A stretch of 64,000 nt of DNA from Microbacterium sulfonylureivorans (GTDB lineage Bacteria > Actinomycetota > Actinomycetes > Actinomycetales > Microbacteriaceae): NCBI RefSeq assembly GCF_003999995.1, contig NZ_RJAD01000004.1:1-64000 (forward strand). The letters run 5' to 3'. The notes under the pieces are model-generated. The model had not been told where the DNA came from. It saw only the letters and a list, made by a program, of their open reading frames with translations, and did no database searches. The position numbers and the translations under genes were made by a program. This document shows positions 17,634 through 26,599 of this stretch, one piece after another (the stretch's first letter is position 1; each line of letters opens with the position of its first letter).

Positions 17634-18166
17634 CTGCTCCCCAGCACGCGCAGGGCCTCGCGGATGGCGGCATCCATCCGCTCCCCCGACATCGACCAGT
17701 TCAGCAGCGCCTCGTTGAGCCCAGCGACGATCGCGGCAGCCACCACACCGGCCTCGGCGGGCATCGCCCGGTCGCGCAGGGCATCGACGATCGCGGCGGT
17801 CGTCGCCGCACTGCCCTCAGCCAGCGCCGCCCGAAGGGACGGTGTCGCCGCCACGATCGCGAGCCGCTCCCGCACGGCAGCCTCCTCGGGTGGACTGACC
17901 GCCTCCCACGCATCCGCCACACCGCGGACCGTCGCCTCCCACGCCGACTCCTCCCTGGGGCGACGACGGATCGCCTCCGCGATCAACGGATCGTACGGAT
18001 CATCCACCAGCACCGCCGCCTTGGTCGGGAAATGCCGAAAGAAGGTCATCTCCGATACACCTGCGCGCGCCGCGATCTCGCCCGCGGTCGTCGACTCGAA
18101 CCCCTTCGCCGCAACCAGCTCGAGCGCTGCGGCGAGCAGCCGCGCCCGCGTATCCGCCTTGCCCAT
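17630..18166 (-). CDS. TetR-family repressor of ABC exporter
   Basis: A 178-residue regulator from the ATG at 18166. The N-terminal helix-turn-helix is visible in TTAGEIAARAGVSEMTFFRHF, and the remainder is a helical ligand and dimer domain with AAIVAGLNEALLNWS. The frame opens farther upstream, but a perfect 15-bp palindrome (18175-18189) lies 8 bp before the ATG at 18166 and would otherwise be coding. The gene heads the ABC operon and presumably represses it along with itself. The ligand is probably the exported compound. Confidence 0.88.
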   Translation of the reverse strand: MGKADTRARLLAAALELVAAKGFESTTAGEIAARAGVSEMTFFRHFPTKAAVLVDDPYDPLIAEAIRRRPREESAWEATVRGVADAWEAVSPPEEAAVRERLAIVAATPSLRAALAEGSAATTAAIVDALRDRAMPAEAGVVAAAIVAGLNEALLNWSMSGERMDAAIREALRVLGSR

Positions 18167-18174
18167 ACTCAGAA

Positions 18175-18189
18175 TGTTAGTCACTAACA
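18175..18189 (+). promoter_or_regulatory. TetR operator palindrome
   Basis: TGTTAGTCACTAACA is a perfect inverted repeat with 7-bp arms around one central base. It lies immediately upstream of the TetR start at 18166, the standard place for an autoregulatory operator. Confidence 0.75.
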
Positions 18190-18250
18190 GTCTTCGACTC
18201 AACTATTCTCCGTGCATCGTCGCGCAAGGCTGAACACATGTGTAGCATGC

Positions 18251-18264
18251 TGAACATGCGTTCA
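18251..18264 (+). promoter_or_regulatory. Second TetR operator palindrome
   Basis: TGAACATGCGTTCA has 5-bp inverted arms around 4 bp and overlaps the start of the rightward TetR gene. A nearby ACACATGTGT palindrome (18234-18243) preceded by another TGAA may be a second half-site. The sequence differs from the leftward operator, so the two repressors probably do not cross-regulate. Confidence 0.55.
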
Positions 18265-18975
18265 GTCCCCACCGATGACCTCACGATGCGGGCGCGGATT
18301 CGCGATGCCGCGATCGAGCTCTTCGGTGTCCGCGGATTCGATCGCACGACGATCCGGCAGATCGCTGAGGCCGTGGGCGCGAGTCCCGCGCTGATCGTGC
18401 ACCACTTCGGCTCGAAGGATGGCCTGCGCTCTGTCTGCGACGACTACGTCGTGACGACTCTCCTCGCCGACAGAGGAGCGGTCGTGGACGGTCCCGACGC
18501 GGATGCGGTCGCGAGCCTGCTCGCCGCCACAGGCGAGTATCGATCGCGACTCGACTACCTCGCCCGGCTGGTCACGGAGCCGAGCGAAGCCGGCGCACGA
18601 GTTTTCGATGCGTTCCTCGCACACACTCGGCAGATGCTGCGAGACGCGGCGGCGGGAGGGCCGCTGCAACCGATGTCGGACCCCGACGTGACCGCGCTCC
18701 TGCTGACGGCGTACGGGCTGGCCCCGCTCCTCCTGCAAGCACACCTCGGGCGCATCCTCGGCGTGGACCCGCTGTCCCCGGAGGGCGCGGAGATCTTGGC
18801 CGTGCCCGGGCTGGAGCTTTTCACTCGCGGAATCTACCGTGACGAATCGCTGCTCCGCGCAACCGAGGAGGCCCTGACCCGAGGGATGGGTCCCCGCAGC
18901 GACAAGGGAGAAGGGGACCCGAATCAGGATCCGGATCCTCCGGTGGCCGACGCGCCACTCGATCCCGACCTCTGA
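18256..18975 (+). CDS. TetR-family regulator, divergent
   Basis: A regulator of about 239 residues. The helix-turn-helix is TTIRQIAEAVGASPALIVHHF, followed by FGSKDGLRSVCDDYV, a form common among Microbacteriaceae TetR proteins. Several in-frame ATGs occur; the one at 18256 is chosen because it lies in the operator and would give a leaderless, autoregulated transcript. The others are 18238, 18247 and 18286. The C-terminal tail beyond residue 210 is polar and Asp/Pro-rich. It heads a second ABC exporter operon, of which it is the likely repressor. Confidence 0.85.
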   Translation: MRSVPTDDLTMRARIRDAAIELFGVRGFDRTTIRQIAEAVGASPALIVHHFGSKDGLRSVCDDYVVTTLLADRGAVVDGPDADAVASLLAATGEYRSRLDYLARLVTEPSEAGARVFDAFLAHTRQMLRDAAAGGPLQPMSDPDVTALLLTAYGLAPLLLQAHLGRILGVDPLSPEGAEILAVPGLELFTRGIYRDESLLRATEEALTRGMGPRSDKGEGDPNQDPDPPVADAPLDPDL

Positions 18976-18992
18976 TTCGAAAGGACTCTGCC

Positions 18993-19913
18993 ATGACCGT
19001 GGCAATACACACCCGCGCGCTCTCGAAGCGCTACGGGTCGCACACCGCCGTACACGGGCTGGATCTGAACGTCGAGCGCGGCTGCGTGTTCGGCTTGATC
19101 GGCCCCAACGGCGCCGGCAAGACGACCACCCTTCGCATGCTGCTCGACATCATCCGCCCCACCACGGGCGAGATCACCGTCCTCGGCGCCAACCCTCGAT
19201 CCGCCGGTCCGGACCTGCGCCGACGCATCGGCTACATTCCCGGGGAGTTGCGGCTGGAGGGACGCGCAACGGGCCGCCGGCTTCTCCAGCATCTCGCAGA
19301 GATCAGCGGGCCAGTCGAGGCCGGCGCGATCGAAACGCTCGCGGAGCGGCTCGACCTCGACCTCACCCGCCCCGTGCGGACCCTGTCGAAGGGGAACAAG
19401 CAGAAGGTCGGACTGGTGCAGGCCTTCATGCACCGCCCTGAGCTCCTCGTGCTCGACGAGCCGACCAGCGGTCTCGACCCGCTGGTTCAACGCGAGTTCC
19501 TCGCGTTGCTCCGCGAGGCCCGGGAAGCAGGACAGACGGTATTGCTTAGCTCCCATGTGCTGAGCGAGATCCAGCAGGCCGCAGACGATGTGGCCGTCCT
19601 CGCTCAAGGAGAGCTGGTCGCCGAAGGCGCAGTGGCATCGTTGCGCATCGCGAGCGTGCGCCGCATTCGTGCGACGCTGTCCGGCGCGAGCTCCGAGGCG
19701 GTGCGGGCTGCGCTCGCCGAGGTTCCGGACCTCGGTGATGTCGATGTCACCGCCGCCGGTGACCTGGTGCGGATTGCGGCCATTGCGCGAGGCGAGATCG
19801 ATGCGGTCATCCGAGTCCTCGCCGCGTCGACCATCCGTGATCTGACGGTAGAGGAGCCGGACCTCGAGGAGTCTGTGCTCGATCTGTATGCACGACGAGG
19901 GGCGAACTCATGA
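18993..19913 (+). CDS. ABC transporter ATP-binding protein
   Basis: A 306-residue ATPase of the DrrA/CcmA-like exporter class. Walker A is GPNGAGKTTTLRM, the signature is LSKGNKQKVGLV, Walker B is LLVLDEPTSGLDP, and LLSSHVLSEIQQ holds the H-loop. The extra roughly 80 C-terminal residues are typical of drug-exporter ATPases. GAAAGGA lies 7 bp before the ATG. It starts 17 bp after the TetR gene and overlaps the permease gene by 4 nt. Confidence 0.92.
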   Translation: MTVAIHTRALSKRYGSHTAVHGLDLNVERGCVFGLIGPNGAGKTTTLRMLLDIIRPTTGEITVLGANPRSAGPDLRRRIGYIPGELRLEGRATGRRLLQHLAEISGPVEAGAIETLAERLDLDLTRPVRTLSKGNKQKVGLVQAFMHRPELLVLDEPTSGLDPLVQREFLALLREAREAGQTVLLSSHVLSEIQQAADDVAVLAQGELVAEGAVASLRIASVRRIRATLSGASSEAVRAALAEVPDLGDVDVTAAGDLVRIAAIARGEIDAVIRVLAASTIRDLTVEEPDLEESVLDLYARRGANS

Positions 19914-20740
19914 CCGCGGCGACGGCGATTTCCACGCGTGCCATCAGAAGGCCGCTGCCTGTGCTTCGCCGGTGGCTCGACGACGGCTGGCGAGGCCTGA
20001 TCGGCTGGTCGGCCGGCCTGGTCGTCGTGGCGCTGGTCTACCTGCCGCTGTTCCCGTCGATGCAGTCGCCAGAGCTCGCCGGCCTCCTCGATTCACTGCC
20101 CCCTGAGCTGGTCCGCACCCTTGGATACACCAGCCTCACCACTGGCGCCGGGTATGCGCAGGCCACCTTCTTCGGCCTCATCGGGTTCGTGCTGATCACG
20201 ATCGCGGCGATCGGCTGGGGTGCGGCGTTCATCGGCGGCGCGGAGGAATCCGGACGCCTCGAGCTCACCCTCGCCCACGGTGTCGGACGAGTCGGGTACG
20301 CCGTGGAGAGCGCAGCCGCCCTGGTACTGAAGCTGATCGCGCTCGGCGTGGTCGCGGGCGTCGTCGTCTGGGCGGTGAACGGACCGGCTGAGCTCGGCCT
20401 GACGGGGGCGAACCTCCTCGCCGTGACGACCGCGTGGGTCGGCGTCGGACTGCTGTCCGGATCCGCTGCGCTCCTCGCCGGTGCCGCGGCCGGGCGCCGC
20501 ATCTGGGGCATCGGGGTGGGTTCAGGCGTCGCCGTCGCCGGCTACGTGATCCAGGCGATCGCCAACAACAGCGACGACCTCGACGGGTTGCGGGTGATGT
20601 CCCCGTTCGACTGGGCGTTCGGACAGTCACCCCTCGCGAACGGGGCGGACTGGCCAGGGCTTCTCGCGCTGTGGGGCGGGTCCGCCGTGCTGATCGCGCT
20701 GTCGACATTCGCGCTCACACGGCGCGACGTGGTCGGCTGA
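19910..20740 (+). CDS. ABC-2 exporter permease
   Basis: A 276-residue membrane protein with about six helices, including GFVLITIAAIGWGAAFIGGAEESG and the cytoplasmic EESGRLELTLAHGVGR motif shared by actinobacterial exporter permeases, whose related forms are often about twice this length. The unit length suggests a single bundle that dimerises, or loss of a second half: the next 800 bp contain only a truncated gene. It is translated with the upstream ATPase through a 4-nt overlap. Confidence 0.82.
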   Translation: MTAATAISTRAIRRPLPVLRRWLDDGWRGLIGWSAGLVVVALVYLPLFPSMQSPELAGLLDSLPPELVRTLGYTSLTTGAGYAQATFFGLIGFVLITIAAIGWGAAFIGGAEESGRLELTLAHGVGRVGYAVESAAALVLKLIALGVVAGVVVWAVNGPAELGLTGANLLAVTTAWVGVGLLSGSAALLAGAAAGRRIWGIGVGSGVAVAGYVIQAIANNSDDLDGLRVMSPFDWAFGQSPLANGADWPGLLALWGGSAVLIALSTFALTRRDVVG

Positions 20741-20880
20741 GCCTCGCGAGCGCGGCCGCGCCGGGAGCCGTACTGGTCGGACTCTTCGGCGGCCACGCAC
20801 GCGCCCGCGCCCGCGAGGCATCGATCCGTTGCCGGACGTCGGCAGCTGGCCATATTGGCCAGCGTGGATGCTGTGAACGA

Positions 20881-21213
20881 GTGGCTGCTGACTACTACGG
20901 CGAATCCAACGTCGAGTTCATCACCACCAGCCCCGCCGTGCTCACCGGCTACCGCATCATGGTCGTCGTGGCCGTGCTCACCGGGTCCGTCGCGGGCGCC
21001 GACCTGGTCTGGAACTTCGCCGACGGAGTGATGGGGCTCATGGCACTCACCAATCTCATCGCCATCGGTCTGCTTTCCGGCATCGCATTCAAGCTTCTCA
21101 AGGACTACACCGCGCAGCGACGGGCGGGCAGAGACCCCGTCTTCACGCGCGACATCCTGCCCGAAGTCACCGGCGTGGAGCGCTGGGAAGACGAGCTCAC
21201 CGTTACCGGCCCA
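20881..21213 (+). pseudogene. C-terminal fragment of AgcS alanine/sodium symporter
   Basis: About 110 codons match the C-terminal end of the AgcS (alanine or glycine:cation symporter) family: DYYGESNVEF, VLTGYRIMVVVAVLTGS, VWNFADGVMGLMALTNL, KLLKDYTAQRRAGRDPVF and a final VERWEDELTV. Intact AgcS proteins have about 450-500 residues, so roughly the first three quarters are missing. A GTG at 20881 exists, but the product would lack the transport core. Upstream lies an inverted repeat CTGGCCA-TAT-TGGCCAG (20846-20862) near the break. From 21214 to 21615 the sequence holds no gene I can support. Confidence 0.75.
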
Positions 21214-21615
21214 TCGATGTACAGACACGCAGACGTCAAGCCGAGAAGCACCGCGACCACCTGCACGAGCACGACTGACCTAAGCGCATCCTCAACTTCT
21301 CCGTGCTGGACGGTAACGCGATGCGCGTCGGCCACGAAATGCACGTCGCCCGTCCTGCGTTGCCGATGGACGCTGTTCGACCCTCCGCTCGCACGCGGGC
21401 TGAGGTCACTCGGTTGCTCGCCGGAGGCGACGACGTGAGCGGCTGCGGGCTCCGTCTGCGGCCGCCGGCGAGTTCGTAGGCCAACTCAACGCGCGGGAGT
21501 CCGATCGTCAGCGCGACACCGCGGAGATCGACTCTCATGGTGACGAGGCCGCGTCCGGCGATGGTCTCGCCCCGGGCCGAACGGCGACCCGATCGCACGC
21601 CTTGGAGAAGCGGGC

Positions 21616-22509
21616 TCAGACGCTGGTTGGCCTTTCGATGAAGGAAGCGATGATCCGGAGCAACTGCCCTTTGGCAGGGCCGATCCAAAAGAGGTGCGTT
21701 GGAGAATCGAGCTCTACCAGGATGGAGTCAGGCAGAACGCGAGCAAAGTCCTCCGCATGAGCAAAAGCCACCCCACCGTCGTGTCTGGAGGCGGTCACCA
21801 GAGTTGGGCAATGAACACGCGACATCGCTTGCCGCCGCGCCGCAGCCTCGCGGTTGCGACCTTGGCGAAGGTCGTTGACAAACCCACAGTCTGATCGCAT
21901 CGCCCGCAACAGTCGGCGGGCTTCATCTTTGTCCGTGTCGCTCATTCGGCCCCACCACTCGCTGACGGGCAGGTTCGACAGTTGCGACAGGATCATGCGC
22001 AGCCCCGCATCCGACCGGATCGAAGCTCGAACTGCATTCCAAACCAGACCTTGCAACGCTGGGGAGAACAGCACCGGCCCTAGGACCACCTCTGGCCGAC
22101 TGTCTGGATAACTCAGGCTGGAGGGCGCGCAGCTATGGAGAATCAGGCGCTGCGCCGGCGACCGCTTGCCGGCCGCGACGTGTATCGCCTGAAGGCCTCC
22201 GAACGACACCCCTACCGACGCCGCAACGGACGAGATCCCCAGCTCTTCACACACCTCACGAACGATCGGGGTGAATTCAGCAGCACTGAGTCGACCAACG
22301 CGAGTGCCACCGTATCCCGGGCGCGAGAACGAGATGACCTCGTGCCCGAGCGCGGTGTACATGTTCCAGCCGCAGTCCGTGGACGCGCGGCAATGGCCCC
22401 CAGGGAAGAACAACACCGGGGGCCCGTCTCCCGGCAAATGCACGATCTCTACAACTCCGGCGCTCGTCGCCACTAGCTGCCGCCGAACCATGGGTTCAGT
22501 GTGAGGCAT
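21616..22509 (-). CDS. Alpha/beta hydrolase
   Basis: A 297-residue hydrolase. The oxyanion region is PVLFFPGGHCRAS, the nucleophile elbow is GVSFGG, the acid is likely Asp in TASRHDGGVAF and the catalytic His is in DSPTHLFWIG. Fold and length match the alpha/beta hydrolase superfamily (esterase, lipase or haloalkane type); the substrate is open. The ATG at 22509 is chosen over a longer frame because the upstream codons lack family similarity and overlap a truncated gene on the other strand. A second ATG at 22491 is possible. Codon use is less GC-biased than in flanking core genes, suggesting acquisition. Confidence 0.83.
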   Translation of the reverse strand: MPHTEPMVRRQLVATSAGVVEIVHLPGDGPPVLFFPGGHCRASTDCGWNMYTALGHEVISFSRPGYGGTRVGRLSAAEFTPIVREVCEELGISSVAASVGVSFGGLQAIHVAAGKRSPAQRLILHSCAPSSLSYPDSRPEVVLGPVLFSPALQGLVWNAVRASIRSDAGLRMILSQLSNLPVSEWWGRMSDTDKDEARRLLRAMRSDCGFVNDLRQGRNREAAARRQAMSRVHCPTLVTASRHDGGVAFAHAEDFARVLPDSILVELDSPTHLFWIGPAKGQLLRIIASFIERPTSV

Positions 22510-22589
22510 TCGATGCGCAAGTGGACGTCGGGCCGAGCCAATGCATGCAATCCAATGCGCACTCCTGCCAACGACGCGGGTACTGCTAA

Positions 22590-22970
22590 ACAGCCAAACG
22601 CGAGCTCGCTCAGACCCGCGCGATTGCGGCCCTCGAGCGTGCCGAGGGGGAACACCTCGCGACCGAAGCGAAGGCAGCGTTCGAACGCCGGCTCGCCCGG
22701 AAGTGGGGATCAGATCGAGCCGCACTCGATCGCCTGAGCGCCCTGTCCAGAGATCTCGAGAAGCGGCGAGATGAACCAGCGGCACTGCGAACGCGAGACC
22801 GATCTGCGGCCGCATTGGCCATGCTCGTGTTCCTGGTGATCGTGGTGTCCCAGGTCTGGTTCCGACAAATCCCCATCACTGACTTCGTGTCAGGGTCGTC
22901 GTTCACTGTCTTCAGTCCGTTCCCGCTCGGGTCGATCGAGATGTCGATCACACCCATGACGAATCCTTGA
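22590..22970 (+). pseudogene. 5'-truncated coiled-coil membrane protein
   Basis: After an in-frame TAA at 22587, about 125 codons stay open to a TGA at 22968 without a usable start. The translation is coherent: a charged helical stretch rich in Glu/Arg/Ala (for example RAIAALERAEGEHLATEA) of about 65 residues, then a membrane helix AMLVFLVIVVSQVWF and a short outer domain ending in PMTNP. This looks like the 3' portion of a gene whose start was lost. It lies on the opposite strand, just upstream of the hydrolase start. I know of no family name. Confidence 0.5.
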
Positions 22971-23066
22971 CCGCCGGCTTCTGCGTCACTCCGCGCACAT
23001 AGGATCCCTCTCCGCGTGGCACTGAATTCGGCGTGCTGCGGTCGATGATGTCGTGACCGGCCGTCG

Positions 23067-23639
23067 TCAGCTGTAGTGCTGGATGCCGCGTGCGGCCTTG
23101 TCGACCACGTCTCGGACGCGCGCTGTCCGCACGGCCGGAGTCTTGATCGCGTTGAGACGGAAGTAGATGCGGAACCGCTCGGCCTTCGTCAAACCGGCCA
23201 CGAACGCGGCCGCGGCCGGGTTGGCGTCGAGGGCCTCCTGGAGTTCGGGCGGAGGAGCGGCATCCTTCTGTCGGTATGCCGCGTCCCACCGTCCGTCTGC
23301 CTTGGCACGTTCGATCTCGGCGATCCCGCCCTCGCGCATTAGGCCCTCATCCATGAGCCGGGCGACGTGATCGCGGTTGACCTGGGACCAGGGGCTGTTC
23401 TTGCGTCGAGGCGAGAAGGCATGGAGGACGTAGTCATCGTCCAGACGAGCCATCTGCCCGTCGATCCAGCCGAAGCAGAGCGCCACGTCCAGCGCTTCGG
23501 TCCACGTCATGCCCAGAGCGGTCGAGCTCTTCTTGCGCAACTTCAGGCGCACTCCGTCCGCGCTCGGCTCGCCCGCCAGGTATCCCGCCCACTCCTTGAC
23601 CGTAAGGTCGAGGATCGGCTTGTCGGCGAAGCTCACCAT
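23067..23639 (-). CDS. YdeI/OmpD-associated family protein
   Basis: A 190-residue protein of the YdeI/OmpD-associated family, named for bacteriocin protection in enterobacteria. Characteristic segments are SSTALGMTWTEALDVALCFGWIDGQ, DDDYVLHAFSPRRKNSPWSQVN and FRIYFRLNAIKTPAVRTARV near the end. The biochemical activity is unknown. The start at 23639 gives the usual N-terminus (VSFADKPIL); the longer frame would read through the 137-bp repeat that begins 2 bp upstream. That repeat must therefore hold its promoter. Confidence 0.83.
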   Translation of the reverse strand: MVSFADKPILDLTVKEWAGYLAGEPSADGVRLKLRKKSSTALGMTWTEALDVALCFGWIDGQMARLDDDYVLHAFSPRRKNSPWSQVNRDHVARLMDEGLMREGGIAEIERAKADGRWDAAYRQKDAAPPPELQEALDANPAAAAFVAGLTKAERFRIYFRLNAIKTPAVRTARVRDVVDKAARGIQHYS

Positions 23640-23640
23640 G

Positions 23641-23777
23641 CGGCCAGTATGCAGGATCCGTCCGACACCCCGGAAAGAGCGGCTCAGGCGGCAGCCTGCC
23701 TGAAGGGCCATCACCGGTTCTCACCAGCTCCTGCTCGGCCAAGGCCGCACGGTGCACTAGGCGGTCGGTCAGCGCGC
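23641..23777 (+). repeat. 137-bp direct repeat, copy 1
   Basis: This segment recurs at 28863-28999 with only two mismatches by eye (135/137). It contains CAGGCGGCAGCCTGCCTG, a partial dyad, but no gene. Copy 1 abuts the start of the YdeI-family gene, and copy 2 runs into the 3' end of the nucleotidyltransferase gene. The near identity points to a recent duplication or a mobile or recombination unit. Confidence 0.85.
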
Positions 23778-23778
23778 G

Positions 23779-24018
23779 AAGGGGAGGGTGTTCTTCGGCT
23801 CCAAGAACTTGCATCGACCGCGCGATGGAGACGAGGTCACGACTCCTTGCGCATGTATACCCAGTGCTCTCCGTCGAGCAGGGCTCGGCTCGCTGCTCCG
23901 TGCCGGGCACGCGCACCGCGCTGAACGACACATCGAAGCCATCCGGGAAATCGGCGAACACCGACGTCTTGCGGACGGATGGGTATGAGTGCGCGCTGTT
24001 GATCCCTTCCCGAGCCAC
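23779..24018 (-). other. Unassigned open stretch, possible gene fragment
   Basis: The 515-bp interval 23778-24292 has no confident gene. On the minus strand an ATG at 24018 opens a frame with GC-rich third positions (begins MAREGINSAHSYPSVRK, then TSVFADFPDGFDVSFSAVRV) that continues into the 137-bp repeat without a natural end. It may be the 5' part of a gene cut by the repeat. A direct repeat CGCTGAGCGGG occurs at 24033 and 24048. Evidence is weak. Confidence 0.25.
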
Positions 24019-24292
24019 CTAACGAGGACTTCCGCTGAGCGGGATAGCGCTGAGCGGGCAGCCCGTGAGTTGGTACGCGGGCCGATCCGTCTGAGTGCCC
24101 GCCGCGGCGGGCTTCTCTCGTTGCGGTTGATTCTCTTTGACGAATCGATATGGACCGGGCGCGGCAACCATCGTGATACGGCGTCTGAAGAGAGATCAAT
24201 TAGCATTTCCGTGTCTCACTAACGTCGATCCCGGCCTGCAGCGCATTGACGCGCCGTGTCGCAGGGGCACCCGACCCATCGAAAGGATCGCC

Positions 24293-26491
24293 GTGCCCCT
24301 CGCTGTTCGATTCGCTGTCGCCCGCGTCGCTGTCGGCCTGATAAGCACAGTCGCGGTCATCGTCGGCGGGGCGGTTCCGGCCGTCGCAGCGGAACCGACA
24401 TTCGCGACAGTCACGTCTCCCACCGGACCAGCGACGCTCACCACCGCATCCGCGATCCAGTCCAGCGAGGCTTCTGACCTGTCGCCGGTGACAACGGCGA
24501 CGGGGGCGGTCGCACAACCTGGCCCGGACACCACGGTCCCGCTCGTCGGTGTTCCGCTCGTGGAGGGAACCGCCGCCGTCGGTCAGCTGCTGATGGCCCG
24601 TCACGGAACGCCCGTGGACGCCGAGTTCTCCTATCAGTGGTACGCAGACGGTGTGCCGATCACCGGCCGCAGCGATCAGCAGATGACCCTGACGAGCTCG
24701 CAGGCGGGAAAACGGATCTCCTTCAAGGTGACCGTCGTCCGGCCGGGTTTGCAGCCAACCCCGGTGATGTCGCTCGCGACGCCGCGCGTCAGCACGGTTG
24801 GCGCACCGACGGTGACACGGACGGTGGACTGGCGCACGATGTCGGTTTCTCCCGGCTCGTGGCCCGCCGGGACGACCCTCTCGTATCAGTGGCTCATGAA
24901 TGGCTTCGCCATCGACGGAGCCACCAAGACGACGTTGGTGGTTCCCTCCGACGCCCAGTACGTGATCATCAGCGTCCTGGTCACGGCGACAAGGCCCGGG
25001 TACGAGACGGTTGCGGTCGACGCCAACATGGAGCGAAAGCCCATGCTGCTGCAGCGACGGCTGAACAGCGGAGCCGCTGCGGAACTTCCGGCTGCCCAGC
25101 AGAACGGCGGCATGGCGGGGTATCTGATGAACGATCGCGGCACGGGGCCTGTCGCCGGCGCGCGAGTGCGCGTCTATGCGGCGGGATCTGGTCTGGATAA
25201 TGCGCCACTGCGACTGGTGAAAACCCTCACCTCGGACGGCGACGGGCACGTTGCAGTCGCCGACCTGTACCCGGGTCTGTACTGCGTGTGGATCGACCCG
25301 CCTGCCGGCTCGGGTCTCAGGGTCGTACGAGCCGACTGCCGCACCGGCCAAGCGGGCGTGCAGGTGTTCGCCGGCTCCGTCACGGACGTGTCCCAGATCC
25401 TCGACATGGGCGGCCGGCTCACAGGCACCGTCAGTTCGTCGATCGGCTCCAAAGTCGCCGGCGCCGTCGTGACCGTGTACGGCCATTCACTGGGTCCTCC
25501 CGGACAGATGACGATGCTCGCGATTGCTCGCACGACGACCGGAACGAACGGCCAATACACGGTCGCCGGCCTCCCGACCGGGTATTACGTCCACTTCGCG
25601 GGACCTACCAGCCTGTCGCACCGACCGGAGTGGTGGTCGCAGAGACGAACCGCACGTTCCGCCAACCACGTGACGGCCAGTGCCGGTGGGACGGCGACCG
25701 CGAACGCGAACCTGAAAACCTACCTGCCCATCGGCATCCCCACGATCTCCGGCGTCGCCAATATCGGCAGCCCGCTCACCGCGACGCACCCGATCAACAC
25801 GGGTGCGATCTACACCTACCAATGGTTCGCAAACGGAGTCGCGATCCCCGGAGCGACGAAGAAGAAACTCACCCTGCCGGCCACGGTCGAGGGCAAAGCG
25901 ATCTCGGTTCGGGTGGTCGGATCCCGGTCGAGCTTCCTCACCACAACCCGGACATCGGCTGTCACCGCGAAGGTGATGCGCAGCACCTCTCCGACGATCA
26001 CCGGTTCCGTAGCCGTCGGCCGCACCCTCACCGCGTCGGTCGGCTCGTGGACGACAGGCACCACGTTCACGTACCAGTGGTACCGCAACGCGGTCGCGAT
26101 CACCGGAGCGACAGGGCGTACGCACCAGCTCGCCGTCGCTGACCGAGACGCCCGCATCACCGTCCGCGCTCAGGGCCACAAGACCGGATACGCAACTGTG
26201 ACCCGGCCGTCGGCTGCCACGACGCTGGTCGCCAAGATCACCTATCCCACCATCACCGGCACGGCAAAGGTCGGCGGTGTTCTGACAGCTGTGCCCGGCG
26301 AGTGGACGCCCGGTACCGTGCTCAGCTACCAATGGAACGCAAACGGCGCGCCGATCGCTGGGGCGAGATCAGCCAAACTCCTGCTTTCCCCGGCACACCG
26401 GGGCGCAACCATCACGGTCAAAGTCACAGGAGCAAAGGCGGGCTACACCACCTTCGCCCTGACCTCGGCCACAACCTCCAAAGTAAGCTAA
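24293..26491 (+). CDS. Large secreted Ig-like / carboxypeptidase-regulatory-like protein
   Basis: A 732-residue exported protein. The GTG at 24293 is preceded by GAAAGGA at good spacing and begins a signal peptide (about residues 1-34, ending AVPAVAAE); an upstream in-frame ATG would hide it. Two Ig-like units follow with the pattern YQW-x3-G-x2-I-x-GA, then two carboxypeptidase regulatory-like or CnaB-like units (PVAGARVRVYA, KVAGAVVTVYG), then three more Ig-like units to the end. No LPxTG anchor, lipobox or C-terminal helix is seen, so it is probably released or held by the glycan layer. A role in adhesion or matrix is likely. It lies between the two 137-bp repeats. Confidence 0.83.
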   Translation: MPLAVRFAVARVAVGLISTVAVIVGGAVPAVAAEPTFATVTSPTGPATLTTASAIQSSEASDLSPVTTATGAVAQPGPDTTVPLVGVPLVEGTAAVGQLLMARHGTPVDAEFSYQWYADGVPITGRSDQQMTLTSSQAGKRISFKVTVVRPGLQPTPVMSLATPRVSTVGAPTVTRTVDWRTMSVSPGSWPAGTTLSYQWLMNGFAIDGATKTTLVVPSDAQYVIISVLVTATRPGYETVAVDANMERKPMLLQRRLNSGAAAELPAAQQNGGMAGYLMNDRGTGPVAGARVRVYAAGSGLDNAPLRLVKTLTSDGDGHVAVADLYPGLYCVWIDPPAGSGLRVVRADCRTGQAGVQVFAGSVTDVSQILDMGGRLTGTVSSSIGSKVAGAVVTVYGHSLGPPGQMTMLAIARTTTGTNGQYTVAGLPTGYYVHFAGPTSLSHRPEWWSQRRTARSANHVTASAGGTATANANLKTYLPIGIPTISGVANIGSPLTATHPINTGAIYTYQWFANGVAIPGATKKKLTLPATVEGKAISVRVVGSRSSFLTTTRTSAVTAKVMRSTSPTITGSVAVGRTLTASVGSWTTGTTFTYQWYRNAVAITGATGRTHQLAVADRDARITVRAQGHKTGYATVTRPSAATTLVAKITYPTITGTAKVGGVLTAVPGEWTPGTVLSYQWNANGAPIAGARSAKLLLSPAHRGATITVKVTGAKAGYTTFALTSATTSKVS

Positions 26492-26599
26492 CCCGTTTCG
26501 ACGCCTGTCGATATTCACTTGGACGAGCCGACCCGGCCCCCGAAACCCGCGTTCAGGAGCGCGGTTGGGGACCCGCTGGCGTTTGCTGCCACGGGCTGG

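Noticed and set aside
20434..20880. N-terminal extension of the AgcS fragment
   Set aside because: The frame is open but lies in another frame of the ABC permease gene and has no symporter similarity.
24137..24292. Upstream in-frame ATG as start of the Ig-like protein
   Set aside because: It would bury the signal peptide 52 residues inside; the GTG at 24293 has a good GAAAGGA and begins with a proper signal sequence.
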